From contig JABHFS010000121.1 of NCBI GenBank assembly GCA_018672475.1, positions 1 through 64,000 on the forward strand: a stretch of 64,000 nt of DNA, written 5' to 3'. Positions 1 through 8,936 of the stretch are shown here, one piece after another. The stretch is from Gemmatimonadota bacterium (GTDB lineage: Bacteria > Latescibacterota > UBA2968 > UBA8231). The position numbers and the translations under genes were made by a program. The stretch's first letter is position 1, and the number at the start of each line of letters is the position of its first letter. The notes under the pieces are model-generated. The model saw only the letters and a list, made by a program, of their open reading frames with translations, searched no databases and was not told the origin of the DNA.

Positions 1-758
1 CCGCGAGCGATAAGGAAGGCGGCGTTGCCGTGCTCGCCGACGCTGCCGATGTGCAGCGGCCACTGCAGGCCGTGGTCGGTGAAGGCGAAGACATAGGTGT
101 TGGCATCAAGGCCGGAGGCGGCTAGGGCGTCGAGTATGGCACCGAAGCCGGCATCCATCTGCCGCGCACTGCGCTTATAGCCGGCGGCCATCGCCCGCAG
201 TTCCGGGGTATCGGGGAAGGGGCGCGGTGGGGTGCAGTGGTCAGGGTTTTCAGCCGGATGAGTCTCGGGCTGCGGCTCGGGATAGGGGGTATGCGTCTCA
301 GTGGTGCCGACGCTGAGGAAGAAGGGTTGTTGCGACTTTGTGTGCAGGTAGTCGCAGGCGGCTTCGGCAGCCTCGGCGGCAACGGCAGTGTCGGCGAGCT
401 CGCAGTGGTAGGCGTCGGCGAAGGTAGCAGACTGGTGGGGAACGAGGTGTTCTATGCCGCAGTGGGCCGTCTCATAACCGTGCCCGCCGAGCACCCGGGC
501 CAGGTGGCGCTCTGGATGCGCGAGGGCGAAACCGCGGTGGGCCAGGCCGAGCATGCCACTGCAGTGCGGATATTCGCCGGTGAGGAAGGAGGCACGACTG
601 GGTGAGCAGGAGGGGGCGGCGGAGAAAGCCCGGCGGAACAGGGCACCTCCACGAGCGAGGCGCATTAAGTTCGGGGTGGGCACGGCGTGGCCGTAGGGCT
701 CGATAAAGCGGCCGCTATTGTGGGAATGCAGGAAGACTATATTGGGTCGTGTGGGCAT
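1..758 (-). CDS. Sulfatase (partial, 3' end outside the window)
   Basis: About 252 residues are visible from an ATG at 758; the gene continues past the left edge. It begins MPTRPNIVFLHSHNSGRF. The sulfatase formylglycine motif CSPSR is at residues 51-55, followed by ASFLTGE, and TDHG at residues 227-230 supplies later metal ligands. The usual first metal-binding Asp pair is replaced by an HSH-type sequence, which I know from a subgroup of bacterial sulfatases. No signal peptide is seen, so it probably acts in the cytoplasm on small sulfate esters; the substrate cannot be told. A purine-rich AAGG directly abuts the start codon, so the ribosome site is weak. It is the first of three sulfatases in the window. 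Confidence 0.9.
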   Translation of the reverse strand, partial: MPTRPNIVFLHSHNSGRFIEPYGHAVPTPNLMRLARGGALFRRAFSAAPSCSPSRASFLTGEYPHCSGMLGLAHRGFALAHPERHLARVLGGHGYETAHCGIEHLVPHQSATFADAYHCELADTAVAAEAAEAACDYLHTKSQQPFFLSVGTTETHTPYPEPQPETHPAENPDHCTPPRPFPDTPELRAMAAGYKRSARQMDAGFGAILDALAASGLDANTYVFAFTDHGLQWPLHIGSVGEHGNAAFLIAR

Positions 759-1367
759 CCTTGCCGGGCCTGGTTTGAGTAGTTGGTGTCGCATGCGTAC
801 AGGCGATATTCGGTCATGTTGATACGGGCGACGTTCAAGGACGGTACCGTTTGGTTGCAGCGAGGCCAATAAACCGATCGGGGCCGGTCGGAACAGCGCT
901 GATCGTCGAAATGTATAGGAATTATAAAGGGTTTTTTAGGGAGCCGGGTCAAGCGGTGTGGGGGTGAGTGGAGCGGCCTAGCGTGCGATACGTCCTCGAT
1001 TCTGGTGGAATGCCGGCCTTGGCCGGGCGCCCGCTCCCCGCTCGGTCCGTATTGAGTCGGGGCGGTGGGATGGGGACGGTTATTCTGGGATCAATTCCAA
1101 CGGACACACCAACCGGTGCGTCGTCCCATCCGACCACAGTTCTATGCCCAACCGCGCTGGATATTTAAACCTACCCCGAGCCACTGATTAATCCACTCAC
1201 GCTACCGACACTGGTAACCTACCCGCACAGGCCCCAACAGTAGACTCTCTAAAATAGAGAAACACCCAGCTCAATACTTATTTTCTTGCCAATAGTTGCT
1301 TTTATCGGATTCGCGAGAATATTCTGTATAGACGTTTTACCCGGCCTCTTTTGACTGCGAGTATATC
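759..1367. other. Intergenic region, no gene recognised
   Basis: Six hundred bases between two divergently read genes. I see no reading frame resembling a known protein. Leftward, a TATAAT-like box lies near 921-926, about 165 bases before the sulfatase start, but its best -35 match is 20 bases away, so it is only a weak promoter candidate. Promoters for both flanking genes must lie in or near this stretch. Confidence 0.4.
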
Positions 1368-2036
1368 ATGCCCCATACCGCTGAACCCTTAGCACAAAAG
1401 CAGAAAATTGTCAGCGCAGCCATCGCCCTCTATATCGACGACCGCGCGAACTTTACCATCGCCAACATAGCTCGCAAGACACACATTAAAAAGGTCGAGA
1501 TTTACAGCCTATTTAATGCCCGCAGCGCGATCCTCAAGTATTACTATCCACTCTGCGTAGAGCGCTACCGGGTTATGACCGCCGAAATCGATGACTTCGC
1601 AACCTGGTCTCTTGAGGAAAAACTCGCCAACTTCGCCTATGCCCTGTTTGACATGCTACAGGAAGAACGCGAATTCGTTGACGAACACTTCACCGAGGCA
1701 ATTCTTCACGGATCCGCTACCTCGCGCTTCGAGCACGATGTCGAAGCCCTGCTGGGAGAATTTGTCGGTGAAGCCTGCGCAGCAGATTGGCTGGCGTCTT
1801 TTTTGGCACGAGAGTATTTGCACTTGGTGCGTTTCTGGTTGGCCGACGAGAGCGTCGATGCACAACGCACCATGGCGCTGGTCGATAAAGCCACCTCTTT
1901 CGTCGGTGAGGTAATCCACTCCAGTGCATTAGTCTACAAGGGTATTGACCTAACAAAATACCTCGTCGCCAATGATATAATTAAGATGCCTTTGGCCAAG
2001 ATATTACTCGGTCAGGCACTGCGCTGGGCACGATGA
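1368..2036 (+). CDS. TetR/AcrR-family transcriptional regulator
   Basis: This 222-residue protein has the TetR layout: an N-terminal helix-turn-helix within about residues 10-60 (IVSAAIALYIDD, then FTIANIARKTHIKK, then VEIYSLFNARSAILKYYY) and a helical C-terminal domain for ligand binding and dimerisation. The last four bases overlap the start of the ABC1-kinase gene (ATGA), so the two are translated as a unit. A TetR gene heading an ABC1-kinase and an SRPBCC gene is an arrangement I know from Bacteroidetes-like genomes. It probably represses its own operon in response to a lipid or quinone-like ligand (inference). The effector is unknown. Confidence 0.85.
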   Translation: MPHTAEPLAQKQKIVSAAIALYIDDRANFTIANIARKTHIKKVEIYSLFNARSAILKYYYPLCVERYRVMTAEIDDFATWSLEEKLANFAYALFDMLQEEREFVDEHFTEAILHGSATSRFEHDVEALLGEFVGEACAADWLASFLAREYLHLVRFWLADESVDAQRTMALVDKATSFVGEVIHSSALVYKGIDLTKYLVANDIIKMPLAKILLGQALRWAR

Positions 2037-3367
2037 GCGAGTTCCCTTCCAATAAATTCCAACGCGGCAAGATACTCGCGCAGACCGGCCTTAAAATAGG
2101 TAAAAACTACGCCCTTTACTACGCCAAACGCCCGCTCTCCGGTGATAGCGAAACCGCTCGCACCCAACTCAACCAACAGAATGCCGCCGCAGTATTTGAA
2201 GACTTTACTCAGCTGCGCGGCACGGCCCTCAAACTGGCCCAATCGCTGAGCATGGACACCGGTGTCTTACCTGAAGAATTCGTCGAAGTGATGGCTCAGG
2301 CACAATACCGAGTCCCGCCAATGAACCGCGCCATCGTCCGCGCACTCGTCCAACGCGAGTTGCGGCGCCCAGCGCAAGAAATTTTCCGCCATTTTGATGA
2401 CACCGCCATCGCCGCCGCCTCTATTGGCCAGGTGCATAGAGCCGTAGACCACGACGGGCAACAGCTAGCGATCAAATTGCAGTATCCCAACGTGCGCGAA
2501 ACCATTCGATCGGATCTGGCCATGGCTCGCGTGCTCTTCCGCCCGTTGTTTAAAGGCGATAATATCGATATCTATTTCGATGAAATCCGCGACAAGCTAT
2601 TGGAGGAGACCGATTATCTGCAGGAGGGCCGCTACCTCGATATATTCTCCGGTATATATGGCGACGACTCACGCATCGCCATGCCCGCATGGCGATCCGA
2701 CCTCAGCAGCGAGCGCGTGCTGGCGATGACCTATGTCGACGGCTCACACATGAGCGAGTTTCTCGCAACCAATCCCGACCAGCAGCGTATCGACCACTTC
2801 GGCCAACAGCTATGGGACTTTATCCATGATCAGGTCGAACGACGTATCTACACTTTTCATGCCGACATTCATCCGGGCAACTTTTTGTTCCGCGACGATG
2901 GGCGTCTCGGCATCCTCGACTACGGCTGTGTCAAACAATTTCCGCCCGAATTTCTCGACACCTGCATCCGCATGCTCACCGCCCACGTCGTGGACGACGA
3001 GGAAGCCATCCGCGATTGTTATTATCAGATCGGTATCCTCGGCCCCGATGCCGGGCAGCAACAATCTCAATCTGAACTCTACGATTTTATACACGATTTT
3101 GGCCGCTTCGTACTGCTGCCCTATACCGGCGACAGTTTCGACTTCGGCGATCGCTCCTTCCGCCTCGAGCTCAACAAGTATATTCGCGCATCAATGCAGT
3201 GGCGCGGATTGCGCGTATCGCCACACTTTATTTTCGTAAATCGTCTACTCTTTGGCCTGTATGCGATGCTGATGCAGCTAAAACCGCGCATCGCCACCCG
3301 GCAAAGCCGTGAAATTCTCATAGCGGCCGAGGCCCGTAGCCACGAGTCGAAGCGTGCTGACGCTTAA
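2033..3367 (+). CDS. ABC1/UbiB-family atypical protein kinase (AarF-like)
   Basis: A 444-residue ABC1-family protein. The family's own motif reads KLAQ at residues 67-70, where classical UbiB has KxGQ. The Ala-rich loop AAASIGQVHRA lies at about 127-137, the ATP-site lysine is in AIKLQYP (K148), the catalytic-loop equivalent HADIHPGN at 276-283 and the DFG equivalent DYG at 296-298. UbiB relatives support ubiquinone or other isoprenoid-lipid metabolism as ATPases at the membrane. No C-terminal transmembrane pair like that of E. coli UbiB is evident. The KxAQ form occurs in a subfamily found beside TetR regulators, so it need not mean loss of function. The gene overlaps its neighbours on both sides. 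Confidence 0.88.
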   Translation: MSEFPSNKFQRGKILAQTGLKIGKNYALYYAKRPLSGDSETARTQLNQQNAAAVFEDFTQLRGTALKLAQSLSMDTGVLPEEFVEVMAQAQYRVPPMNRAIVRALVQRELRRPAQEIFRHFDDTAIAAASIGQVHRAVDHDGQQLAIKLQYPNVRETIRSDLAMARVLFRPLFKGDNIDIYFDEIRDKLLEETDYLQEGRYLDIFSGIYGDDSRIAMPAWRSDLSSERVLAMTYVDGSHMSEFLATNPDQQRIDHFGQQLWDFIHDQVERRIYTFHADIHPGNFLFRDDGRLGILDYGCVKQFPPEFLDTCIRMLTAHVVDDEEAIRDCYYQIGILGPDAGQQQSQSELYDFIHDFGRFVLLPYTGDSFDFGDRSFRLELNKYIRASMQWRGLRVSPHFIFVNRLLFGLYAMLMQLKPRIATRQSREILIAAEARSHESKRADA

Positions 3368-3809
3368 TATTTCAACAGAAGTCGACGGCAATTTTCGCGC
3401 AGTCTTCCAAGGCTTCAGCCGCGATTTATTTCTCAGGCTCAACCCGCCTTTACCGCCGGTCAAGCTACTGCGCTTCGACGGCATGGGCGTCGGCGATGAA
3501 GTGCACCTCGAACTGAGTTTCATCTTTTTTCGCCAACGCTGGATAAGCCGTATTACCGCATTTGAGGAATCCGAAAACGAGATTTTCTTTGTCGATGAAG
3601 GCATTCAACTGCCTTTCTTCTTGCAATCCTGGCGGCACTGCCACCGGATCGTCGATCGACAAGGGCAAGCAACGATCATCGACGAAATTACTTTTCAAGC
3701 CCCGAACCGCCTGCTAAGCTTGCTTCTGCTGCCCACCCTCTATCTGCAGTTCCTCTACCGCAAACCGATCTACAAGCGCTTTTTTTCCGATCTCCAAGCG
3801 ACGGGTTGA
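3354..3809 (+). CDS. SRPBCC-like small ligand-binding protein
   Basis: A 151-residue protein starting with GTG inside the last codons of the ABC1-kinase gene (14-base overlap). Its strand-rich N-terminus, a central segment alternating hydrophobic and charged residues (ISRITAFEESENEIFFVDEG) and a terminal helix fit the SRPBCC/START-like fold. Such proteins bind hydrophobic ligands in a cavity. Sequence evidence alone is modest; the fold call leans on its position after an ABC1 kinase. The partnership suggests that the operon senses and handles a lipid or quinone (inference). No signal peptide is seen. Confidence 0.6.
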   Translation: MLTLNISTEVDGNFRAVFQGFSRDLFLRLNPPLPPVKLLRFDGMGVGDEVHLELSFIFFRQRWISRITAFEESENEIFFVDEGIQLPFFLQSWRHCHRIVDRQGQATIIDEITFQAPNRLLSLLLLPTLYLQFLYRKPIYKRFFSDLQATG

Positions 3810-3833
3810 CATACCCCACACAAAGCCCCTGTC

Positions 3834-3959
3834 GGTATCACGCAAGGAGGGCGTCGGCACACATGTCAGCGTAGCCCCAGTCTCGCTACGGGCATACACG
3901 CCATCCAGCATTAGAACGTGGAAATGCCGATGAGATCCGCACTGCTCGACAAAGGTCGC
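3834..3959 (-). pseudogene. IS91-type (Y2/HUH) transposase relic
   Basis: Read leftward, this stretch encodes ATFVEQCGS and then HFHVLMLDGVYARSETG, followed by CVPTPSLRDT. The HFHVLxLDGVY block is the HUH metal-binding signature region of IS91/IS801-type transposases, normally preceded by a TF-QRFGS segment and followed by an APT-x-ELR segment, as here. An in-frame TAG stop lies directly upstream at 3960-3962, and the similarity ends after about 42 codons, so only an internal shard remains. No insertion-sequence ends were found nearby. Confidence 0.7.
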
Positions 3960-3962
3960 CTA

Positions 3963-4230
3963 GCCCTGCGTTCCAACCTGCACCAACCTGATTCACGAAA
4001 CGACACGTACGTCTTCGCACTCCCGTTAATTTGCACCCAATCCAGCTTGTTGCAGAGGACAGACCTAGGCAGGATTCTCAGAGCCATTCATCAGACCGGA
4101 CGCACTGGAACGCTCTGGAGGCAGGTTTGTCACCCATAAGTAACATTCACGAAACGGCGCTCAGAGAAAACCAGCCCGGCACGATTATTGTTGCTCTTTC
4201 CGTTCTCTCTCAACGGAAAGAAAAGCCATC
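3963..4230 (+). promoter_or_regulatory. Non-coding leader of comM with hairpin near the start
   Basis: Apart from the transposase shard to its left, no gene is seen here. Near the end, bases about 4197-4221 form a hairpin (CTTTCCGT pairing with ACGGAAAG around a pyrimidine loop). Its right arm contains the only purine-rich sequence that could act as ribosome-binding site for the ATG at 4231. Folding could limit initiation; this is inference from base pairing alone. Confidence 0.35.
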
Positions 4231-5760
4231 ATGCCCTCTACCGTCCTCAGCGCCGCAATTCTGGGAATAGACGCCTACCCTGTCCACGTCGAAGTCGACA
4301 CCGACCGCACCCTACCCACCTTCACCGTCGTCGGCCTGCCCGACTCCACCGTCCGCGAATCCAAAGAGCGCGTATTAGCCGCCATCAAGAACGCCGGCTA
4401 CCAATGGCCGCGCCGCAGAGTCACCGTCAACCTCGCCCCGGCAGATCGCAGAAAAGAAGGATCGGCCTTTGACCTGCCCATCGCGCTCGGCGTCCTCGTC
4501 GCCTCCAAGCAGATCAAGCCCGTGCGTCTTACAGACTTCGCCCTGCTCGGCGAACTCTCGCTCAACGGTAGCCTGCGTCCTGTGCACGGTATGCTGTCGA
4601 TGGCCGCCAGCTTACATGAGCAAGGCCTCTATGGCATGATCGTACCAACGCAGAACGCCCGCGAAGCCGCCACCGCCAATGGACCGCTGGTCTACGGCGT
4701 CAGCACATTAAACGAAGCCGTGGATATTTTAGAAGGAGATGTACGACAAAGACCCTACGAATTAAACATCGAAGAATTGTTCAAAAGCAACGCGGACCAC
4801 CCCGTCGACTTCGCGGAGGTCCGCGGCCAGGACCACGCCAAGCGCGCATTGGAAGTCGCCGCCGCCGGAGGTCACAACCTGCTGATGGTCGGCCCGCCCG
4901 GCTCCGGCAAAACCATGCTCGCCCGCCGCCTGCCCACCATCCTGCCCGCATCGAGCCTGTCCGAAGCCCTCGCCACCACCAAGATCCATTCTGTCGCCGG
5001 CGTTCTACCCGCCGACCAGGCTTTAGTCACCACCCGACCTTTCCGCGCCCCGCACCACACGATTTCAGCCGCCGGCCTGATCGGCGGCGGCTCCTACCCT
5101 CGCCCGGGTGAAGTCTCACTCGCGCACCACGGTGTGCTCTTCCTCGACGAACTACCCGAGTTCCGCCGCCATGTCGTCGAGGCCTTGCGACAACCGCTCG
5201 AAGACCACGCCGTCACCATCACCCGCGCGCAGATCACGCTCTCCTACCCCGCCCGCTTCACCCTAGTCGCCGCGATGAACCCCTGTCCCTGTGGCTACCT
5301 CTCCGACGCGCGGCGCACCTGCACCTGCTCGCCGGCGGCTATTCACCGCTACCGCGCCCGCATCTCCGGCCCACTGCTCGACCGCATCGACATGCATATC
5401 GAAGTGCCCGCCCTCGCCTACAACGACCTGGCCAACAAAGACGGCGGTGAACGCTCGGCGCAAATCGCCCAACGCGTGCACGCCACCCGCCGACGCCAAC
5501 TCGACCGCTTCCAAGGCGAGCCCTTCTGCAACGCGCATATGGCCTCGCAACACCTGCGCAACCATTGTCTACTCGATGCCCCGGGCCAAGCCTTGCTCAA
5601 AAAGGCCATGGACCGCCTCGGCCTATCAGCTCGCGCCTACGATCGCATCCTCAAAGTCGCCCGCACCATCGCCGACCTAGCCGAGTCAGCAGATATCCGA
5701 TCTTCGCACCTCGGCGAAGCGATTCAATATCGGTCGCTGGACCGCGATGGGGGGATATAA
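4231..5760 (+). CDS. comM: YifB/ComM-family AAA+ Mg-chelatase-like ATPase
   Basis: A full-length 509-residue member of the YifB/ComM family. It has an N-terminal ChlI-like domain (residues 1 to about 170), Walker A GPPGSGKT at 221-228, Walker B LFLDELPE at 303-310, and the typical cysteine cluster CPCGY...CTC around 352-366. ComM is a hexameric AAA+ helicase that extends branch migration when DNA taken up by natural transformation is integrated. The family is widespread, also in bacteria not known to be transformable. It stands alone here. Downstream lies a decayed kinase gene rather than DNA-processing genes. Confidence 0.93.
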   Translation: MPSTVLSAAILGIDAYPVHVEVDTDRTLPTFTVVGLPDSTVRESKERVLAAIKNAGYQWPRRRVTVNLAPADRRKEGSAFDLPIALGVLVASKQIKPVRLTDFALLGELSLNGSLRPVHGMLSMAASLHEQGLYGMIVPTQNAREAATANGPLVYGVSTLNEAVDILEGDVRQRPYELNIEELFKSNADHPVDFAEVRGQDHAKRALEVAAAGGHNLLMVGPPGSGKTMLARRLPTILPASSLSEALATTKIHSVAGVLPADQALVTTRPFRAPHHTISAAGLIGGGSYPRPGEVSLAHHGVLFLDELPEFRRHVVEALRQPLEDHAVTITRAQITLSYPARFTLVAAMNPCPCGYLSDARRTCTCSPAAIHRYRARISGPLLDRIDMHIEVPALAYNDLANKDGGERSAQIAQRVHATRRRQLDRFQGEPFCNAHMASQHLRNHCLLDAPGQALLKKAMDRLGLSARAYDRILKVARTIADLAESADIRSSHLGEAIQYRSLDRDGGI

Positions 5761-5895
5761 ATTTCATTAACGAGGAAGATTTGAATAAATGCCGGGATCT
5801 TTTATATCTTTGTGCATCGTACCGCATACGATAAAGTAAGACTACCGGACTGAGCCCCGATTTGTCGACAAATTCAATCCCTGCCAATCCCGCAG

Positions 5896-6431
5896 CGCAC
5901 CTCGAGTTCAACCCCAAGGAGCGCTTGCGCCGCCTCAATTAAATCGGCGTGGCCCTTTCCGTCGAACACGACCTCTACGCTCTTTTAGAGCGCATCCTCG
6001 CCGAAGCCGGGGCGCTTACACTCGCCGACGCCGGCACGCCCTATCTGCGTCAAGGGCGAGGTGCTGACCTTTGAAATCGCCCACAATGACACAATGGGCT
6101 GCCGCGACTCGCGCGATGTACGCACCGCGCGGAGAAAAAATTGACGGTGCGATCATCGCGTAGCCAAGACCACATCATACTCGAAATCGGCGATAATGGC
6201 TGCGGCATTCCCGCCGAAAACCTCTCCAGCCTCTTCGACCCCTTCTTCACCACCAAGGCGACCGAGGTCACAGGCGACGAACCAGTGGGCACCGGCCTAG
6301 GGCTATATATGATCGTCCGACGGATGGAGCCCTACGAGGTGGAGATCAAGGTCGACAGCAAGGTCGATGTCGGCACGACCTTGCGGCTGCATATCCCGTT
6401 GACTCGCTCGCCGGAAACCCCTACCCCCTAA
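5896..6431 (+). pseudogene. Decayed GAF-domain sensor histidine kinase
   Basis: Two recognisable pieces remain. From 5902 a GAF-domain start reads LEFNPKERLRRLN, a stop, then IGVALSVEHDLYALLERIL and AEAGALTLADAGT; the frame then shifts and continues as GEVLTFEIAHNDTMG to about 6137. From about 6141 a histidine-kinase ATPase end follows: ILEIGDNGCGIP, LFDPFFTTKA, GTGLGLYMIVRRM and a final GTTLRLHIPL. The HisKA region and the N and F-box surroundings are missing between the pieces. An in-frame stop, a frameshift and a large internal loss make this a pseudogene. The parent was probably a soluble two-component sensor kinase. Confidence 0.75.
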
Positions 6432-7285
6432 CGCGCGGCTAGCGTCTTGAGATAGGCGCCTTGCCCTTTAGTCTTCTCGTCGTCGTCTCCCGGACCGAAC
6501 TCCTCCAACGACACATAACCCGCGTAGCCCACGTCGCGCAAATCCTCGACGATCTGCGGGATATTGGCGACGCCCTCCTGCAATGCGCAAAATGCCCATT
6601 GCCATGTTTGCTGCCCGTTTTCATCACGCTCACCCGCTTGCAGCACGCCATTGCCGATATGCACATGCGCCATATACGGCCCGAGCACTTCCATGCCCAT
6701 ACGCGTATCCTCTAACCCAACGCGCAACATATTGGGCACGTCATAAATCGCGCCGATGCGCTCTGGGTCCAGATCGCGCAATAGCTCCAAGGCCCGCGAA
6801 CAGGTCACCGCCACCGTGCCCGTGTGAATCTCATACAGCACCTTTACCCCATATTCTCCTGCCAGTTCGGCCACCTGTGCAAAACCGCTGCGCGCGGCCA
6901 AAAATTGCGGCATATACGCCTGCGTGCGGTCGTGGCGCGGCGCGCCGATGCGGATCAGCGGCGGGTTCTCTTTGTCGATGGCGACGGCCCCGATAAAGAG
7001 CTTGCGGATTTCGTCTTCTTCGTCAATCAGGCACTTGGGCGCCAGCGCGGCGACACGCACGCCACTGCGCTCAGCGGCCGCGCGAATCGCCGGGGCCTTG
7101 TCGACGATATTGTCGGGGCTGACGTCGCTCAGGTGTCGGCCCCAGAAAGCCGGCTCGGCCGAAGAGTCATCGGGGTTGAAACGGCAGCGCAGTTCGACGG
7201 CCTCGTAGCCGTATTCGGCGAGTTTGTCGAAGGTCTCGTCCAGGGTCCAGCGCGGCAGCATGACGGAAGTGCAGCAAAGTTTCAT
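6428..7285 (-). CDS. Sugar phosphate isomerase/epimerase (xylose isomerase-like TIM barrel)
   Basis: A 285-residue AP-endonuclease-2/xylose-isomerase-type TIM-barrel protein starting MKLCCTSVMLPRWTLDETF. Metal-site stretches include the barrel segments VLYEIHTGTV (Glu, His), IYDVPNM (Asp), HVHIGNG (His) and the C-terminal SLEEFGPGD (Glu), in the order usual for this family. Such enzymes isomerise or epimerise sugars, inositols or hydroxypyruvate-like compounds. The substrate cannot be assigned. It begins behind a good ribosome site (GAGGAGATCTC) and stands alone; its last bases overlap the kinase relic on the opposite strand. Confidence 0.85.
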   Translation of the reverse strand: MKLCCTSVMLPRWTLDETFDKLAEYGYEAVELRCRFNPDDSSAEPAFWGRHLSDVSPDNIVDKAPAIRAAAERSGVRVAALAPKCLIDEEDEIRKLFIGAVAIDKENPPLIRIGAPRHDRTQAYMPQFLAARSGFAQVAELAGEYGVKVLYEIHTGTVAVTCSRALELLRDLDPERIGAIYDVPNMLRVGLEDTRMGMEVLGPYMAHVHIGNGVLQAGERDENGQQTWQWAFCALQEGVANIPQIVEDLRDVGYAGYVSLEEFGPGDDDEKTKGQGAYLKTLAAR

Positions 7286-7768
7286 TGAGATCTCCTCTAG
7301 TAATGGCGCTAAAAATAGGTGGGGATTTTATTCGGCACAATCGGCCCGACCACCGTAAAAAATACGATGGACGACAATCGGTGGAATTCGGCAGATGATG
7401 TACGATAAAAAAGGGCAACAACCAAACGCTGGCTGCTACCCACTGCGTGTCGCGGTCTTATAGAATCGAATAAGCATAACCGCACGCCATATGCTGAAAG
7501 CGCCGCACCCACCGCGCAAACACCCTCGCGTCGCCGGCCGCCGAACGCGGCACGAACTCATTCAATTCACCCATTGCCACAATATCCAAAAACCCTCCCC
7601 CACTAAGACCCGACGTATGCTATAAAGGATACCTCAACAACTACAGTAGCGGTCAATGCCCTTTATTTTCATATTTTCATCTACCCAACATCATCAACCA
7701 TAAGATAGCTCCTCGACCCGCAGCATGATACGCATCCCCCCAATTACCCAACGCAAGGAGCCCACCCC
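7286..7768. other. Intergenic region with one possible 38-codon ORF
   Basis: This 480-base region separates two divergent genes. Leftward, an ATG at 7574 opens a 38-codon frame ending at 7458 (MGELNEFVPRSAAGDARVFA then RWVRRFQHMACGYAYSIL). Its composition looks protein-like, and a GGAGGG lies a little further upstream before a possible TTG start. I do not recognise it; it may be a real small gene or the end of a lost one. Nothing else is seen. Promoters for the flanking genes are expected here. Confidence 0.3.
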
Positions 7769-8704
7769 ATGCCCACGCCCACCGACCCCAGAGTCCCCTC
7801 ATACACCCCCATAGGCGAAGTAACAATAGAAAAGCGCAGCAACAACAAAGACAAACCGCACCAAGGCAAAGTCCTCGCCGCCGTACAAGCCCACGCCGAC
7901 GACATTCCCTTCTTCTGCGCCGGCCTCTGCGCCAAACTCATCGACGAGGGCTATACCGCCTACTTGATCCAAACCACCAACGACGAAAAATGCGGCCCCG
8001 GCACCATGGGCGAAGCCATAGCGCAGAACGAACGTGAAATCGAAGTGCTCGCCCGGGAAATCGGTTTCAAACAGGTCATCCACCTCGGCTATAGAAACCA
8101 CTTCCTCGACGAAGCCTCACCCATCGAGTTGCGCGCCCGGCTGGTCTTTTTGATCCGCGCCCTCAAAATAGATACGATCACCACCTTCAACCCCTGGGGC
8201 CACTGGGAGGAAAACCCCGACCACACCATTACCGGCCAAGCCGTTGAGGCCGCGCGCTGGATGGCCGGCATGGGCAGAGACTATCCCGAGCAGTTGGCTT
8301 GCGGCATGCAACCGCACTCGGTCAAGGACCTCTATTATTGGGCGATGCGTCCGGAGCAACCCTACAATACCGTCGTCGACATCTCCGACTACCTGGACAA
8401 AAAAGTCGCCTCGATGAGCGCTAACAAAGCACAAGGACCCGCCGGTGCGGCCGGCCGCCGCCTCAAGGCGCGCCTGGCCGCCGAGGGCAAACGTCTGCCC
8501 GCTCTCGACGGCGAAGAAGAAGAAGCCGACCGCCAGTATATCCGCCTCTTCGGTCTGCAGGAATATCAGCGCATCGGCGCACCCCACGGTCTACAGCACG
8601 CCGAGCCATTCTATTATATACCGCCCGGAGGCACCTTCACCGGCTCGATGAGCGGCGCGGATATCGAAAGTTATATCGCCGAGCACGCCGAGCAGTTGCC
8701 CTAA
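7769..8704 (+). CDS. PIG-L family deacetylase
   Basis: A 311-residue LmbE/PIG-L protein. The zinc-binding motif AHADD is at about residues 36-40, followed by the family pattern QTTNDEKCGPGTMGEAIAQN and a HLGYRNHFLDE block. The partner His lies in ENPDHTITGQAV. PIG-L enzymes hydrolyse N-acetyl groups from sugars such as GlcNAc-inositol or mycothiol/bacillithiol precursors. No neighbouring thiol-biosynthesis gene is present, so the substrate is open; environmental bacteria carry many paralogues. The start follows a strong AAGGAG at 7756-7761. A terminator lies shortly after the stop. Confidence 0.92.
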   Translation: MPTPTDPRVPSYTPIGEVTIEKRSNNKDKPHQGKVLAAVQAHADDIPFFCAGLCAKLIDEGYTAYLIQTTNDEKCGPGTMGEAIAQNEREIEVLAREIGFKQVIHLGYRNHFLDEASPIELRARLVFLIRALKIDTITTFNPWGHWEENPDHTITGQAVEAARWMAGMGRDYPEQLACGMQPHSVKDLYYWAMRPEQPYNTVVDISDYLDKKVASMSANKAQGPAGAAGRRLKARLAAEGKRLPALDGEEEEADRQYIRLFGLQEYQRIGAPHGLQHAEPFYYIPPGGTFTGSMSGADIESYIAEHAEQLP

Positions 8705-8734
8705 ACTCCGCTTGGCAAGAGCCTAAGGATGATG

Positions 8735-8771
8735 TGCCGCGGTGCCTTCGGATGCCGCGGCATTTTTGTTT
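8735..8771 (+). terminator. Intrinsic terminator after the PIG-L gene
   Basis: Arms TGCCGCGG (8735-8742) and CCGCGGCA (8755-8762) form an eight-base-pair GC-rich stem followed by TTTTTGTTT. It begins 30 bases after the deacetylase stop codon and separates it from the next promoter. Confidence 0.85.
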
Positions 8772-8936
8772 GCGGTATTTCCCCACACTAGCCCTGACTA
8801 ACGCGCATCTTTTCCTGCCGATCTGTACTTTTCTGCCTGTTTACAGAATTATAGCAGCAAAAATACAACAAACCAAAAACAATACAATAAACTGTCCTAC
8901 AGCACTTTACACGTTTTATTTACATAGACAACACAA

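Noticed and set aside
3918..4139. Rightward 73-codon ORF before comM
   Set aside because: It is antisense to the transposase relic, lacks a ribosome site and has no recognisable features.
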